Of a DNA stretch of 64,000 nucleotides, positions 12,271 through 22,705 are shown in pieces. The notes beneath the pieces were generated by a model. It ran no database searches. It worked only from the letters and a program-made list of their open reading frames with translations, and was not told the origin of the DNA. The stretch lies in assembly GCF_021130785.1 (NCBI RefSeq), contig NC_060213.1, positions 94,294,501-94,358,500 on the forward strand. Reading direction: 5' to 3'. The position numbers and the translations under genes were made by a program. The stretch's first letter is position 1. The number at the start of each line of letters is the position of its first letter. Origin of the DNA: Homalodisca vitripennis (Eukaryota; Arthropoda; Insecta; Hemiptera; Cicadellidae).

Positions 12271-14714
12271 CTGGTGGCAAGTAATATTTATGTGTGTGAG
12301 TGTCGGATTTATTTATATTACTGTAAATAATATAATATGATAAAAACTATCGTTTAAGTGTTAATCCTTTTAATACTAACCCAATAATACCCCTACCGAA
12401 TATCACGTGGCTAATGATTTGGAGAAAGTTAGGTGTAACTCATTTATCGATGCAAAGAAAACCAGGCTGTGTACCCATACAGTGAAACTAGGCTCACGAT
12501 GACTAGATCACAACGAAGAGTATCATAATCACCTGTACTATATTAATTATAGTCTTGTGGTAGTTGAAAATCTGGTTGCATTATATACAGGTTACCTAAA
12601 AGTATACTGAACAAAACATTTCACACAGTAACAATATATTTTGTTTAGTTCATAAAAGTGAAAATGTATTTCTTAAACTCATATAATAAAATTAATTCCA
12701 ATTTTATATGATTACATTTATATTTATGATTACAAAAATAAAATAAATTAAATTATTTTCTGTTTCCGACATTATATAAGAACATTTTAATAACCCCGCA
12801 TTAAACAGAAATTTTACATTTAAAAAATCTAAAAAATTATAAACTAAAATATTTTTATACCGAAGATAATATTTATATCTCTTATACCCAAGTTTAAAAC
12901 ATCGGAGAAAATTTAAAAGAACGATAATTTTGTTCTTGCATTTTCCAATTTGACACAAACATGCTTCATCACAGAAATAGAAATTCTACAGAAATTATTT
13001 TATTACCAAACATCCACAGGCGTTACAATTAGTTTGAATCCCCCTAGAACAACTATATTTCTTTTCTAAAACTCTCGATGTTATATAAAAAAACTTGATC
13101 TTCACATATATTATACACTCGAAACTGTATTTGTAGAATTATTAGTATTTAAGGTTAATTTGACAGCCTCAAAAGCCGTGTCACCACAAATTGAAAGGAT
13201 TTAGTCATCACGGGTGATTTAAATTTAATTATTTTAATTATTGATACACTCGTTTCACTTCTGCTGTGTTTTTAAGCCTCTTTAAATCTTATGGAATAAG
13301 AGCCTGCTTCAAAGAACCTACAAGAATTAAGAACAATTCTAAAATGGGTATTGACAATATTTTCACTAGCATTTGTTATAAAGTTGTGTGCTCATTTGTA
13401 CCTAGCCCTTAGGATCACAATATAATTTTGATCGTAATTAATGTTTCATGGGATCTTCACAGACTCATTGAGCCAATCGTGTTATAAAGAAAGTTTAGTA
13501 AAAAAATTATTGCTGGGTTTTAACTAATCAAAATCAGGTATAAATTCTGTAGAATTTTTTAAAATACCAGGAACAAACAATAAATACTCAACTATTTTAA
13601 ATACATTTTTACACACTTTGTCCAATTCATTCCCACATTTAAATTTAAAGAAACGCCTAAATCCGCCTTTATCTTTGATGACATCAGGCATCAGGTACTC
13701 TTGGAAACGCAGACGATTATTATACGAAATCTAGCGTAGATTGAATTGTTTTTCAATGACTGCTAACTATGAAAGTTACTGTAGTTTTCAGGAAAGTCAT
13801 TAAAACTACATAAAGTTAGGCATAGGAAGTCTTTATATAAAATATCAGCAAAATTATAATTTTCATAATAAAAATATAATGGCCATATTTCTAAACCTCT
13901 TTGCATTAGAGTGACAGGTCCGTGTTTTAGTATTGTTCATGGAGATGACAAGTCCTTCAATGTAAATTCCGGGGAACACTATTAAGGCAACATTGAAACA
14001 CTTTTATAGTATGAAATTCATCGATAATGTCGTATTACATGCCAACAAAAATATAAATAGATTTAATTTGAGAAGTAATGAAACAGCTCATCAACTTCTA
14101 TTTAAAATCAAAATCTAATTTAGGTATGAACATTCGTTAATTACAAAATAATGGTTATGTTTGCTCTTTGGTATTTGTGACTAAACAATCAAATTTGAGG
14201 TATTTTACAATGTTAATTATTCACTTAATGATTTTTTATTTGATTTTTTCTTCAATAATTTAGTTTTGGAAATGTCTATACTACGTACAAATAAGTACGC
14301 TGGTACGGACGAAAATGACAAAAGAATTTACCAATATGTATATATATATTAAATAATGCATAATTTGGATGCTTTTCCTTTTTAGAGATAGAACGTCTTT
14401 AATATAAATATTATATTACAATGTTAAATGCTGTGACAGAAAAATATGATGAATTACATACTCGTAGTATACAGAATTCACTAAGCAGTATACTTTTATT
14501 TTATAAATATAGTTTAAAGGTAACTGGAAATATTATATTTACATTTTGCTTCAGCTTTTAATATCAGCAAGAGGTTAATGTACCGCCCCGTAGAAAAGAA
14601 AACTTTACAATTGGCGTATTATATATTATACTCATCGGTCAATCCTGTGGTATTTTTACTTCCACTCACGTCTCATAAATAGAACATTTGAGCAATTCTC
14701 ATTTTCATATATAG
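12271..14714. other. AT-rich noncoding DNA, no gene seen
   Basis: No domain-bearing frame, RNA gene or clear repeat family recognised. Confidence 0.5.
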
Positions 14715-15152
14715 CATATGGCACCGACTCTTTGGATCACTTCAGTGTCTTCCTTTAGGTTAAATAAAGTATTTCTAATTTTTATTGAACACATCACAAT
14801 CACTTTTCCATCCACCCATTAATTTGCCTTTGGTCTCATTACCCACGTACAGGATGCGCAGCGACACTCTTATTAAACATTCGTGTGTTTTCCTTTAAAG
14901 AATATACAGTACTTTTTATTTATGTTAATAAATGAACATTCTCACCCACATTATCCTACGTCTTTTTCCCTCTAAACAAATTCAGCACGCAGATTTGCCA
15001 CTTTTATATACTGGAATGTCTCCGTTTGAATAAACATAACTGTAAGGTGTACTAAAAGATATATCGTCATCAAAACATTCCTTCATGTTTAATCGCTCTA
15101 CTGACACTCTGAATCAATGTAATGTCTTGCTTTAGAGCAAACACACACCGTA
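14715..15152 (-). repeat. Three diverged repeat units with a short coding-like frame
   Basis: Segments near 14715-14765, 14862-14935 and 15098-15150 share an order of short motifs (GACACTCT, then GTGT/TGTCTT, then CCTTTA or CTTTAG). On the minus strand the middle unit and its downstream flank read VSLRILYVGNETKGKLMGGW followed by KSDCDVFNKN and a stop, an unusually balanced composition for this DNA. The other units have stops in the aligned frame. They could be relics of tandem exons or of an old transposon; no family is recognised. Confidence 0.3.
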
Positions 15153-15343
15153 AAATTCTTCTTGAGTTTCACCTTTTATAAAGTTTTCTCTACAAATGAA
15201 TCCTCAATCTTTTCATATTTTATTATATATGTAGTTAATATTTGATTAAACATAGATAGCAGACTACTTACTTTGCAGAAAATATGAAGTGTCACACTAT
15301 TGCGATTCGTCTTATACAGGCTGATAACACGATGGGCACAAGC

Positions 15344-15386
15344 TATTTAATTTTAATTTAATTTTAATTTAATTTTAATTTAAATT
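15344..15386. repeat. 10-bp minisatellite (TTTTAATTTA)n
   Basis: About four consecutive near-perfect copies of a 10-base unit are visible. Confidence 0.95.
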
Positions 15387-15926
15387 GTTAATAATAAAAT
15401 TATGTGTGTATCTTTAATGGTTTAGCATTATTTTTTTAATTAAAAGTCTTTTAAGACTGTACTTAATATTACAGTTCTCTGATTATGTTTCAGATGCCGA
15501 GATCTAATATGCATAAAATAACCACTCAAACCAAATTATTTTTTTTAATAGAGCAATTTCCATTAAGAAATCGTCATTCGTCTATCGCCAATCACTATTG
15601 ATAATATTTTTATGCGTAAATATCAAAAGGGTTTAAAATATGAGAGGACCTTTTCTTGACACTTAACCAACTTTGAGTCACCCAAATAACTCAGCATAAG
15701 CTAACCGTATATGGACAGATTGTTTGGTTGATATTTGTGAGCTGCTGGAAACTGTTGTTGGACTAGATATTCCCTTACATACATTGCCAGTAATTTTTCT
15801 GCTGTCGATAAAGTAAAAAGTTAAACAGTAATTTTGTTGTAGACTCTTGGAGCAATTGGAAAATTCTTTAAATATTACTAAATGTTAATAAAAAACACTA
15901 ATTTTTTTTCCAAATTGTTTATTTTT

Positions 15927-15973
15927 TGGACGAGGCCTTTCGAAACCAAAGGTTTCATCTTCAGGAAACTCCA
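15927..15973 (-). ncRNA. Hammerhead-ribozyme-like motif of the PLE
   Basis: In minus-strand order: TGGA, a short bulge, the core CTGAAGA (15958-15964), stem II GAAACC-TTT-GGTTTC, the core GAAA (15938-15941), a palindromic stem III AGGCCT (15933-15938), C at the cleavage position, then G and TCCA pairing back with TGGA. This matches the hammerhead consensus CUGANGA / GAAA with a very short self-complementary stem III. Such minimal type I hammerheads are known from PLE terminal regions. Stem I is only partly paired, so activity is uncertain. Confidence 0.65.
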
Positions 15974-16078
15974 CAAATAAATATTTACACATAGTTTGTT
16001 ACAATTAATATTAAAATAACATATGGTGTAAAAATTTTAATACAAAAATTTTAAAAATATTTCAGCCAGTATGAAAAA

Positions 16079-16360
16079 TTAAATTTGACTAGAGTTTAAT
16101 TTTTGAATAAATTGAGAAGAACGAAGATTGGAATTTTCAATAGGGCCCTCTTCATTGTTCATGAGTTTTTCTTTATTTCTGTTTATGTATAGTGTTTCCC
16201 AAGCATTCAAGTTCATTGGTTTTGTTATTTCTTTTATTAATTTTAGATTTGTAATTGATGTTCTGTGTCCTGATTCAATGCAGTGCTTGGCTCCAGCAGA
16301 TTTGTCAACTCTTCCATATTTTGTGTGTGATAAATGCTCTTTAAAGAACGAAAAATAACG
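16079..16360 (-). pseudogene. PLE GIY-YIG endonuclease C-terminal fragment
   Basis: The minus-strand frame is open from just after a stop at 16361-16363 to the TAA at 16079-16081, about 93 codons. Diagnostic motifs in order are FKEHLSHTKYGRVDKS, AGAKHCIESGH, NLNAWETLYINR and MNNEEGPI. This is the conserved end of the GIY-YIG nuclease of Penelope-like retroelements: the 'AxHCxxxGH' Cys/His pair, then 'NxWExLYI', then 'N.E.GP'. The catalytic GIY and YIG strands and the reverse transcriptase lie upstream in an intact element and are missing here. No frameshift falls inside the retained part, so this insertion is younger than the surrounding duplication. Confidence 0.88.
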
Positions 16361-16622
16361 TCAATATCCGTGAAAAATTAATAATGATACTAAGTAATAT
16401 TTTATATAATCTCTTTTGATTGAATCCATTTCTTCTAAAAATTTACTTTAAAAGCAAATTCTGTTGCAAACCTCATAAAAAAGGTATTGTAAATTAGTAC
16501 CAGTTAACGTTATAAAATGGTTATAATTGTGCGATATACATTTTCAATTCACGTAATAGTCCTCTTTAATGTTATCAACATAAAGTAGTTTTTCCACAAT
16601 TCTGGAGCTGTCCTAGGGACAA

Positions 16623-16642
16623 ATATATATATATATATATAT
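16623..16642. repeat. (TA)n microsatellite
   Basis: Ten TA dinucleotides in a row; block C lacks it. Confidence 0.95.
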
Positions 16643-17682
16643 TGACTAGAAAATGTGGAAGATAAAATTTGATAACATTGTGACCCACACAAAAATATGT
16701 CGATGAAATTTTAAATAGTGTTGCCATACTGCTACTAATTACCACAAGTCCTTGATATGACGTAACTATTGGTACAAATTATCACTGGTAAATGAAAAAA
16801 TTTTCAAATATTATTTTTATTCTTGCTTATGATGGAATCAATGATTCCAAAAGGACTTGCAAGAATAAAATTAATATTGGAAAATGAGTATTTATTTACT
16901 AGTGATATTAATGTAACTTTTTCCAATACCACACTATTTTTCATTGCCACGTACTGCTTACAGTACTCTATTGACATATATGCCAAATAAGTTAATAAAA
17001 TCAGATTTATTTATATTTGTTTACCGTAAGAGTTCATTAATATTTTACTGCAATAGACATTACTGATGGATCAGTAAATTTCCATACCCGTAAAACTGGT
17101 ATCATTGTTCGGGGTAAGATTGAGAAGGGGGAAAACTACCATCTATTTTCATGCATGCTGTTTGTTTACATAACAGCTTAGTCATTTTATAAATTATCTA
17201 AGGAACATAAATAGGAATGTTCCTATATTGAAATATGAAGTGTTTAGCATCCATAAATGTCTTCCTATGCACATATGAAGTTATCTCATAACAGTAAGAC
17301 TTTTATAATAACTAGGATATAATTACACTAGACAGGTAGGTATATATTCTGGCACGTGTAAGAAGGTAGTAAAGCACTGGGTGGGCCAAATATGTTAATT
17401 AGTCGTATTCTTAATTATACAAATAGTTAAACATTTTTCTATCTTAAGTTTATTAGGGCAAGTTTTCTCGAACAATATTTTATGAAAGTATTGAGGTACA
17501 CCAAAAAAAAATATTAGTGATGAATTTATGATCTGTTAGTAGAATATTGATTCATACATAATGAAAAAGCAATGCAATTGTATTCATTAAACCAGTAAGT
17601 TGTGAAAGAAAACCTTGGTGACGTAACCTATAACGAAATGGTTGAGTTATAAAACCAATTATAACTCCTGGTGTCATCACAA

Positions 17683-17775
17683 TAGCCGGTTTCATATGTC
17701 ATAGTTTATTGTTACGAAATGTCAGAGTCCGGTGTGACATTTCATTGTTTGCTGGACTTTTACCGGTATAATCTC
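17683..17775. repeat. Conserved stem-loop module, copy B
   Basis: Best preserved of the three copies. Perfect 9-bp arms GAAATGTCA (17716-17724) and TGACATTTC (17735-17743) flank a 10-base loop, GAGTCCGGTG. The flanks TTCATATGTCATAGTTTATT and ATTGTTTGCTG are shared with copy C almost letter for letter, and TATAATCTCGCCGTTATTG follows in both. Conservation far above the surrounding DNA suggests constraint or a more recent exchange. The role is unknown. Confidence 0.75.
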
Positions 17776-19240
17776 GCCGTTATTGTAACCTTGCACTTAG
17801 TCTCATACAATGTACAGAAGTATACATTTTAACAAAGATTAATCGTATCATAAATAATTAGTTATTTTCTTGTTATGTTTGTAAAAATTAAATTTTTCAA
17901 TATTTACATAAAAAACTTCGTTATAAGTAAATAGAGCCGTATTAAATATAAATTTTAAACTAATAGCTATTGCATATCTCACAGAAAATATATTTGGTTT
18001 CAATACTTGAAAAAAAAAAAAACATGTTAGCTTTCTTTATTTATTTCAATTAACCCCATCAGTCAAAATGCTGAAAATATTTTTGGAATAAAAATTATTT
18101 TTACATGTACAAGAGTTAGTCCTGCATGTTTAATAATTATGCATTCTTAACCATATGTTTTTACAGTAGTATGTCCAAATTTCACCTTTTCCGGGAATTT
18201 AAAAATGTATTTTTGTGTGATGGTCTGTCTGTATTTAAAGGATATATAAACACTTAAATGGAAGTTAAAGTTAAAATTTGCATGAAATTCGGGGTGCTCT
18301 TACATTATCAGGAAAATATGTTATATTTTGCTCACTATGTAATTTTGATAATGGGAATCTAAATTGCATATTTGTTATAACGATCACTTCTCATAAAGGT
18401 AAACATTAGGTTACATGTTACTAAGGAACATTAATGTTTTACATCTCCCAATGCTTTGAGAGCATTAACTTCAACGGGAAAGTACAAGGTGTTTTTGGCA
18501 GACAAGTTGAAATAGGTTTGCATCCTGGAGGAAAACTAAGTTATATTAAATTTCTACTATCCTATGGTAAGATTTCACACTTATCATTCTGATCCCATAC
18601 ACAGATGAAAATGTTTCATGAATATTAACCTCTCATAATAGTTTGTATAGTGTTTAATTTACAAGAAGAACTGCACTTTTTCACATTTACTACAAATATC
18701 TTTGCATGTTTCTTTGCTTCAAAAAGATGAAAAGGTCATTTTATTTTAATCAAAACCTCATAGGACCTGAAATATGTTAAAAATTTTAGAATGTGTTTAA
18801 GGATGTTGTATTTTCTTATTATAATTTTTCACGTTATTTTCAACTTTACGCTATCCTAGAATTTTTACATTTGACTTACGTATGTCTTACGCTCTGAACA
18901 TGACTTTCAGGACCAGAAATACTGGAAACCTAAAAAACAATGTAATAACCGGAAGCAGTCTCTTTTTACTGTAAAAGATTTTCCGTGCTCCTGCATGTGT
19001 ACGTTTTCTAGATCATAGCAATAAAACAAACACTACCAAGGCATTTTAAAAACTTTAACGCAGAAATAGATTACAATGGTTAGAATTAGAAGCTTTTAGC
19101 CTAAGAAGATTTTTTTGAGGTCATCAGATGTATATTTTGAGTGTCATGGGAAAATTGTACATTCTTTTACAACGGGTGTATTATATTATAATTTATTTAA
19201 ATCAGAATTCAAATCTGACAGAAAATATAGCTTTAGTTAA

Positions 19241-19259
19241 GGGGAGCATGTACCTTTTT
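19241..19259 (+). repeat. Left terminal inverted repeat of the TTAA transposon
   Basis: GGGGAGCATGTACCTTTTT directly follows the TTAA target site and matches the right end (21921-21938) over 18 bases. Confidence 0.9.
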
Positions 19260-19924
19260 CGGGTCCCATGTTATTTAAATGGGAGTACACTGCAACATGT
19301 CGGTACCATTTATCTCCTAAACTATTAGACATATTGACTTTAAACTTTTAGGGTTTTGTTCTACATTAAACAGCTTTATATTTTCATGCCCTTTTTTTTA
19401 ATATCTCAATAAACAAAAAAATTATCGTGGTAGCAATTTAAACAAAATGTTTTTTTTTTTAATTATGTAAATACAATATTTTTTAAAATTATAAAAAACA
19501 TAATATATATTGATAAAAAAGCATGAATCTACTCACCAAACTAGTCTGCAATAAGTGTGTAAAATTTGAAGTCTGTAAGTCTAATAATTGTTTCAACAAC
19601 GTGTTCCGAAATGTCAACAAAACGGTACTTTCGGTTTTGTAAAACAGCTTTAAAGTTTTAGTTACACTTCAAAACACATAATCACTTTAAAATCCACCTG
19701 GACAGTAATCATTTCTTCTTCATTTTTTACTCTTTTTTCCTATCCTTCTTTTTATCCTCTTCTTTTTATTTTCTTCTTGGACTTCTTTGTCAGCTTTTTT
19801 AACCCTATTGGAATCGATTTGTTCAAGGCCTTCAACCAGTTAAAGCGTCCTGGTTGGATGCATAATCGTTCCAAAAAACATTCACTTTGGCCATTGCTCC
19901 TTCATTTTAAAACTAAGAACTGCA

Positions 19925-21461
19925 TCACAAACCCCTAATTTTAATGTCCTGAATGCCAACAAATGTGGTCTTGGGTAGCCTATTCCAAATTACGCTATTG
20001 ATGCTTTCATTAGGGTTCTGTGTTTTACCGTGCAGACACCTCTTTAGTAGGGCTGGGGGCTGATAAATCTTATAGATTGGTTTTATTTCTTCCCATAATA
20101 GATTCAGGCATTGAGTTTGTATGTTTGAAATCATCTAGCTTATTATTTGCCTGAAGCTTGTCTGTATTTGCACCAAGACTCAATCCCAGGCGGGCATAGT
20201 TCGTGCTGAGGTTTTGCGTCAGTCGATAATTTGTGATAGAACGTAGCCCATATTGCTCTCTTCATTTTTTCAACATCTTCCAAATTATTCCTTATTGCCA
20301 TCCCATAAAAAAACGTTGTGTAAGTGATCTATCTCTACATCAGTCAACCTAACTTGTCCTCCAAGTCCTTTACCATCCTTTCAATTTGATTCCTTATTTA
20401 TCCCTCTTCAATCGCCGCAGTCTTGTTCCTAGTCGCTTCTGAATATGGCCTACACATTCAAGTTTTTCTAAACAAAACATCATCACCATAGGGATTGTTT
20501 GCCATAACATGAGTAAACCCCTTAGAGTCCCCATCTCCAAGGTATTTTGTGTATCGCACATTGAGTTTTAGCCTGAGAGCGGCGACCAAAGAGTCAGAGC
20601 TCCCGCCACCTCCATTCCACCACTTGTACTGAAAAATTTTCCAAACAAGTACCAGAATTTTTGTGCTGTTTCAATAGGGGTTTTGTCATGGCTTAGAGGT
20701 TTTCTGACACATTTATTACAATATTTGCTGAAACCCTCATAAAGTCCATAACATTTCCTGTATCGAAGGATTGTTGCTGTCATTACGCCGTTCACAGAGG
20801 TGAAGCCTCGCCGTAGGTACCGTCAAAAAGCGGCTGCTATATCACGACAATCATCATTTAGGCTACGAACTTCATCAGCTGCCTGTGTCTAAGTGAACAT
20901 TCACTTACCTCTGTTACAGCAGTAAGCAGTTTTTTTATTATATTTTTTCAATTCGGCTGTTTGGTGGGAGCGATATTCATCACAGCAGAAAATACCCTAC
21001 CAGAATCTAGGCCTTTGCCGATTGAACGTAGAGCATATAAAACATATCTTAGATTCAACTCATACATATTTCTAAACACATTTGGAGCTTATTACTGAGT
21101 CAGTATGTTTACATACATTGCAACAAAATATTTATGCGATGTACTATTCCACACTTGAAGTCTTCATCTAGGCTTATGTCAATGCAGTCGGAACTACTAC
21201 AATATTTACATGCAGTGAAAGATTTTATTAGGCCAGAAAATCTGTTGTAATCTATTATAATATTTACATTGTTTATGTCATAATCACTAAATTTAGGCAA
21301 CTTTGAATCATTAATCTTCTTAGAACTAGATGATTGTTTAGGCCTAGGCCTATATTAGATTCACTTGTACCTGGAGAAGCACTTAGTCCTAGTTCACTTG
21401 AATTTTTACGAAATTGGTTACCTCTGTAAGACTGTTTATTGAACCTTTTCACTCTAGGCAT
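19925..21461 (-). pseudogene. Mutator-like transposase, broken
   Basis: Transposase of a TTAA-inserting element; in an intact copy it would cut and paste its own ends. Minus-strand pieces appear in the expected order. The N terminus MPRVKRFNKQSYRGNQFRKN lies at 21461. A Cys-containing segment with DYNRFSGLIKSFTACKYC follows near 21240. Then comes NGVMTATI with SKYCNKC and SGGMEVAGAL (20795-20600), then RYTKYLGDGDSKGFTHV and KLECVGHIQKRLGTRLRRLK (20540-20370). KGLGGQVRLTDVEIDH (about 20360-20310) and the C-terminal KCLHGKTQNPNE-like CLHGKTQNPNESINSVIW (about 20045) complete the series. These blocks are hallmarks of the arthropod 'Mutator-like transposase domain' family. Several frameshifts and stops separate them, so the gene is dead. 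Confidence 0.88.
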
Positions 21462-21920
21462 GGCTAATACACAATAATATCATTTATTTATATAATAATA
21501 TACACACTAAGAGTCCAAAGTTTTGATCACTGGCACTACACAAAATAGAATTACACTGGACAAACACTGTTAGTAAACATAAACAATAACAATAATATCA
21601 ATAGTGTAGGTTAGGTAAGTTACAGATGACTTACATCCTTCAAATGCATCTAAAGCAACCAGTGCTACCCAACCTAAAGGGGGGAAAAAACTTAATAATC
21701 ATACAATTGGAGCAAGTAATATGTATATAATACATTCTGACACTAACAATCCATAGCGCCGCCATGTTGTCAGCTGAAAAAAGCGTGCATACATTTCTTT
21801 AAAACACATTTTTCACATATTTCTAAACCTCTCAGATATAGAGTGTTATATATTTTTGAAAAGGGCATAAAAAATAGTATTTTTTATAATATGTTTCAAA
21901 AAAATCGATATTTTGGTGCC

Positions 21921-21938
21921 AAAAAGGTACATGCTCCC
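21921..21938 (-). repeat. Right terminal inverted repeat of the TTAA transposon
   Basis: AAAAAGGTACATGCTCCC, the exact complement of the left repeat apart from one G, immediately precedes TTAA. Confidence 0.9.
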
Positions 21939-22150
21939 TTAAGGAAAACACATAACAGTTTTGACGTTTAAAAACGTATTTATTGTTACAGAACGAAGCG
22001 ATTTATTAAAATGACACATTTTAATGAGAATTTATTTATATAATGACATATTTATATGAGAAAAATCAATAATTATTAGATATGATATGAATAAGGATAG
22101 GTAAAAATCCTCTTGAAAGTAGTTATATATAAATGTATCATTCGATTATA

Positions 22151-22154
22151 TATT

Positions 22155-22246
<92 letters not shown>
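22151..22246. repeat. (TA)n(TG)n microsatellite
   Basis: A TA tract runs directly into 38 TG dinucleotides (22171-22246). The Cys/Val-only open frame over it is spurious. Confidence 0.98.
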
Positions 22247-22249
<3 letters not shown>

Positions 22250-22394
22250 AGAACCAGGAAGTTTAACATTCTAATATTTAAAAAAGTCTTTAAAACCCTA
22301 AAATATGGATTGGATATACAGTTATTATCTAGATCTAGTATAGGTGAACATCTTTTTCATAAAATACTTTTATGATTGGAATAACATGTGAGTT

Positions 22395-22500
22395 TGCGGT
22401 CAAGTAAGTGAAATGTATGGTGACCTGGTTACTTGTAACTACTGCAATGTCATAAGCTTCTGCCATGGTACATTGTTACCGCAGCTATGCACAGTTGAGC
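22395..22500. repeat. Conserved island shared with block C (38815-38925)
   Basis: ATGGTGACCTGGTT and ACTACTGCAATGTCAT, then a CATGGTAC/TATGGTAC stretch, recur at 38829 onward. On the minus strand it includes CCAGGTCACC, a nuclear-receptor-like AGGTCA half-site. It continues the B/C colinearity beyond the transposon insertion. Confidence 0.7.
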
Positions 22501-22519
22501 CAGAACTTTTTCACTTAGA

Positions 22520-22583
22520 ATGACCTTAGTTATGGTGGGAAACTTAATGGGTGAAGCTAAGATTTTATTGATATACAAGGTTG

Positions 22584-22634
<51 letters not shown>

Positions 22635-22705
22635 GATTTATAACCCTTGTATACCATTAAATCTTAGTTTGACTTAAACCATTAAGTTTACCACTAAAAG
22701 AAAGG
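22520..22705. repeat. Palindrome centred on a long (TA)n tract
   Basis: Left arm 22520-22587 (AAACTTAATGG, CTAAGATTT, ATACAAGGTT) and right arm 22632-22705 (AACCCTTGTATACC, AAATCTTAG, CCATTAAGTTT) are reverse complements around TA repeats. The design parallels the palindrome at 4351-4520, though the sequence differs. A MITE-type element or a cruciform-forming site is likely. Confidence 0.85.

Larger units (their letters stand above)
15841..16360 (-). mobile_element. 5'-truncated Penelope-like element (PLE)
   Basis: Reading the minus strand, an open frame for the C-terminal part of a PLE protein (16360 down to 16079) is followed by a short 3' region. That region holds a hammerhead-ribozyme-like motif (15927-15973) and an AATAAA-type stretch. 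PLE proteins consist of a reverse transcriptase plus a GIY-YIG endonuclease; only part of the endonuclease remains, so the element is dead. It abuts the left edge of duplicated block B (16370). A related fragment in the opposite orientation abuts block C at 32761-32960. Confidence 0.85.
16370..19110. repeat. Ancient duplicated block B, first part (counterpart of 33000-36790)
   Basis: Colinear islands with block C are numerous. TTGAATCCATTTCTTCTA near 16418 matches TTTAATCCATTTCTCCTA near 33137. GTTAACGTTATAA near 16504 matches 33216. The stem-loop module is at 17640-17775 and 34201-34340. An AACCTCATAGG island lies near 18755 and 36440, and a CTTGCATG/CCTGCATG plus AGAAATAGAT island near 18990-19070 and 36658-36740. 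The offset is about 16.5-17.6 kb. The sequence is noncoding as far as I can see. Confidence 0.82.
19237..21942 (-). mobile_element. DNA transposon with TTAA target duplication and Mutator-like transposase relic
   Basis: TTAA at 19237-19240 and 21939-21942 flanks an element whose ends are inverted repeats: GGGGAGCATGTACCTTTTT on the left, complement of AAAAAGGTACATGCTCCC on the right, with one extra G on the left. The 2.7-kb body carries, on the minus strand, a decayed transposase of the family annotated in arthropods as 'Mutator-like transposase domain'. TTAA duplication is typical of the Kolobok and piggyBac superfamilies. The termini and protein together favour a Kolobok-like element, but that name is inference. 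It inserted into block B after the A/B/C duplications. Confidence 0.88.

Noticed and set aside
22133..22375. Cys/Val-rich 80-codon frame
   Set aside because: Translation of a (TG)n microsatellite.
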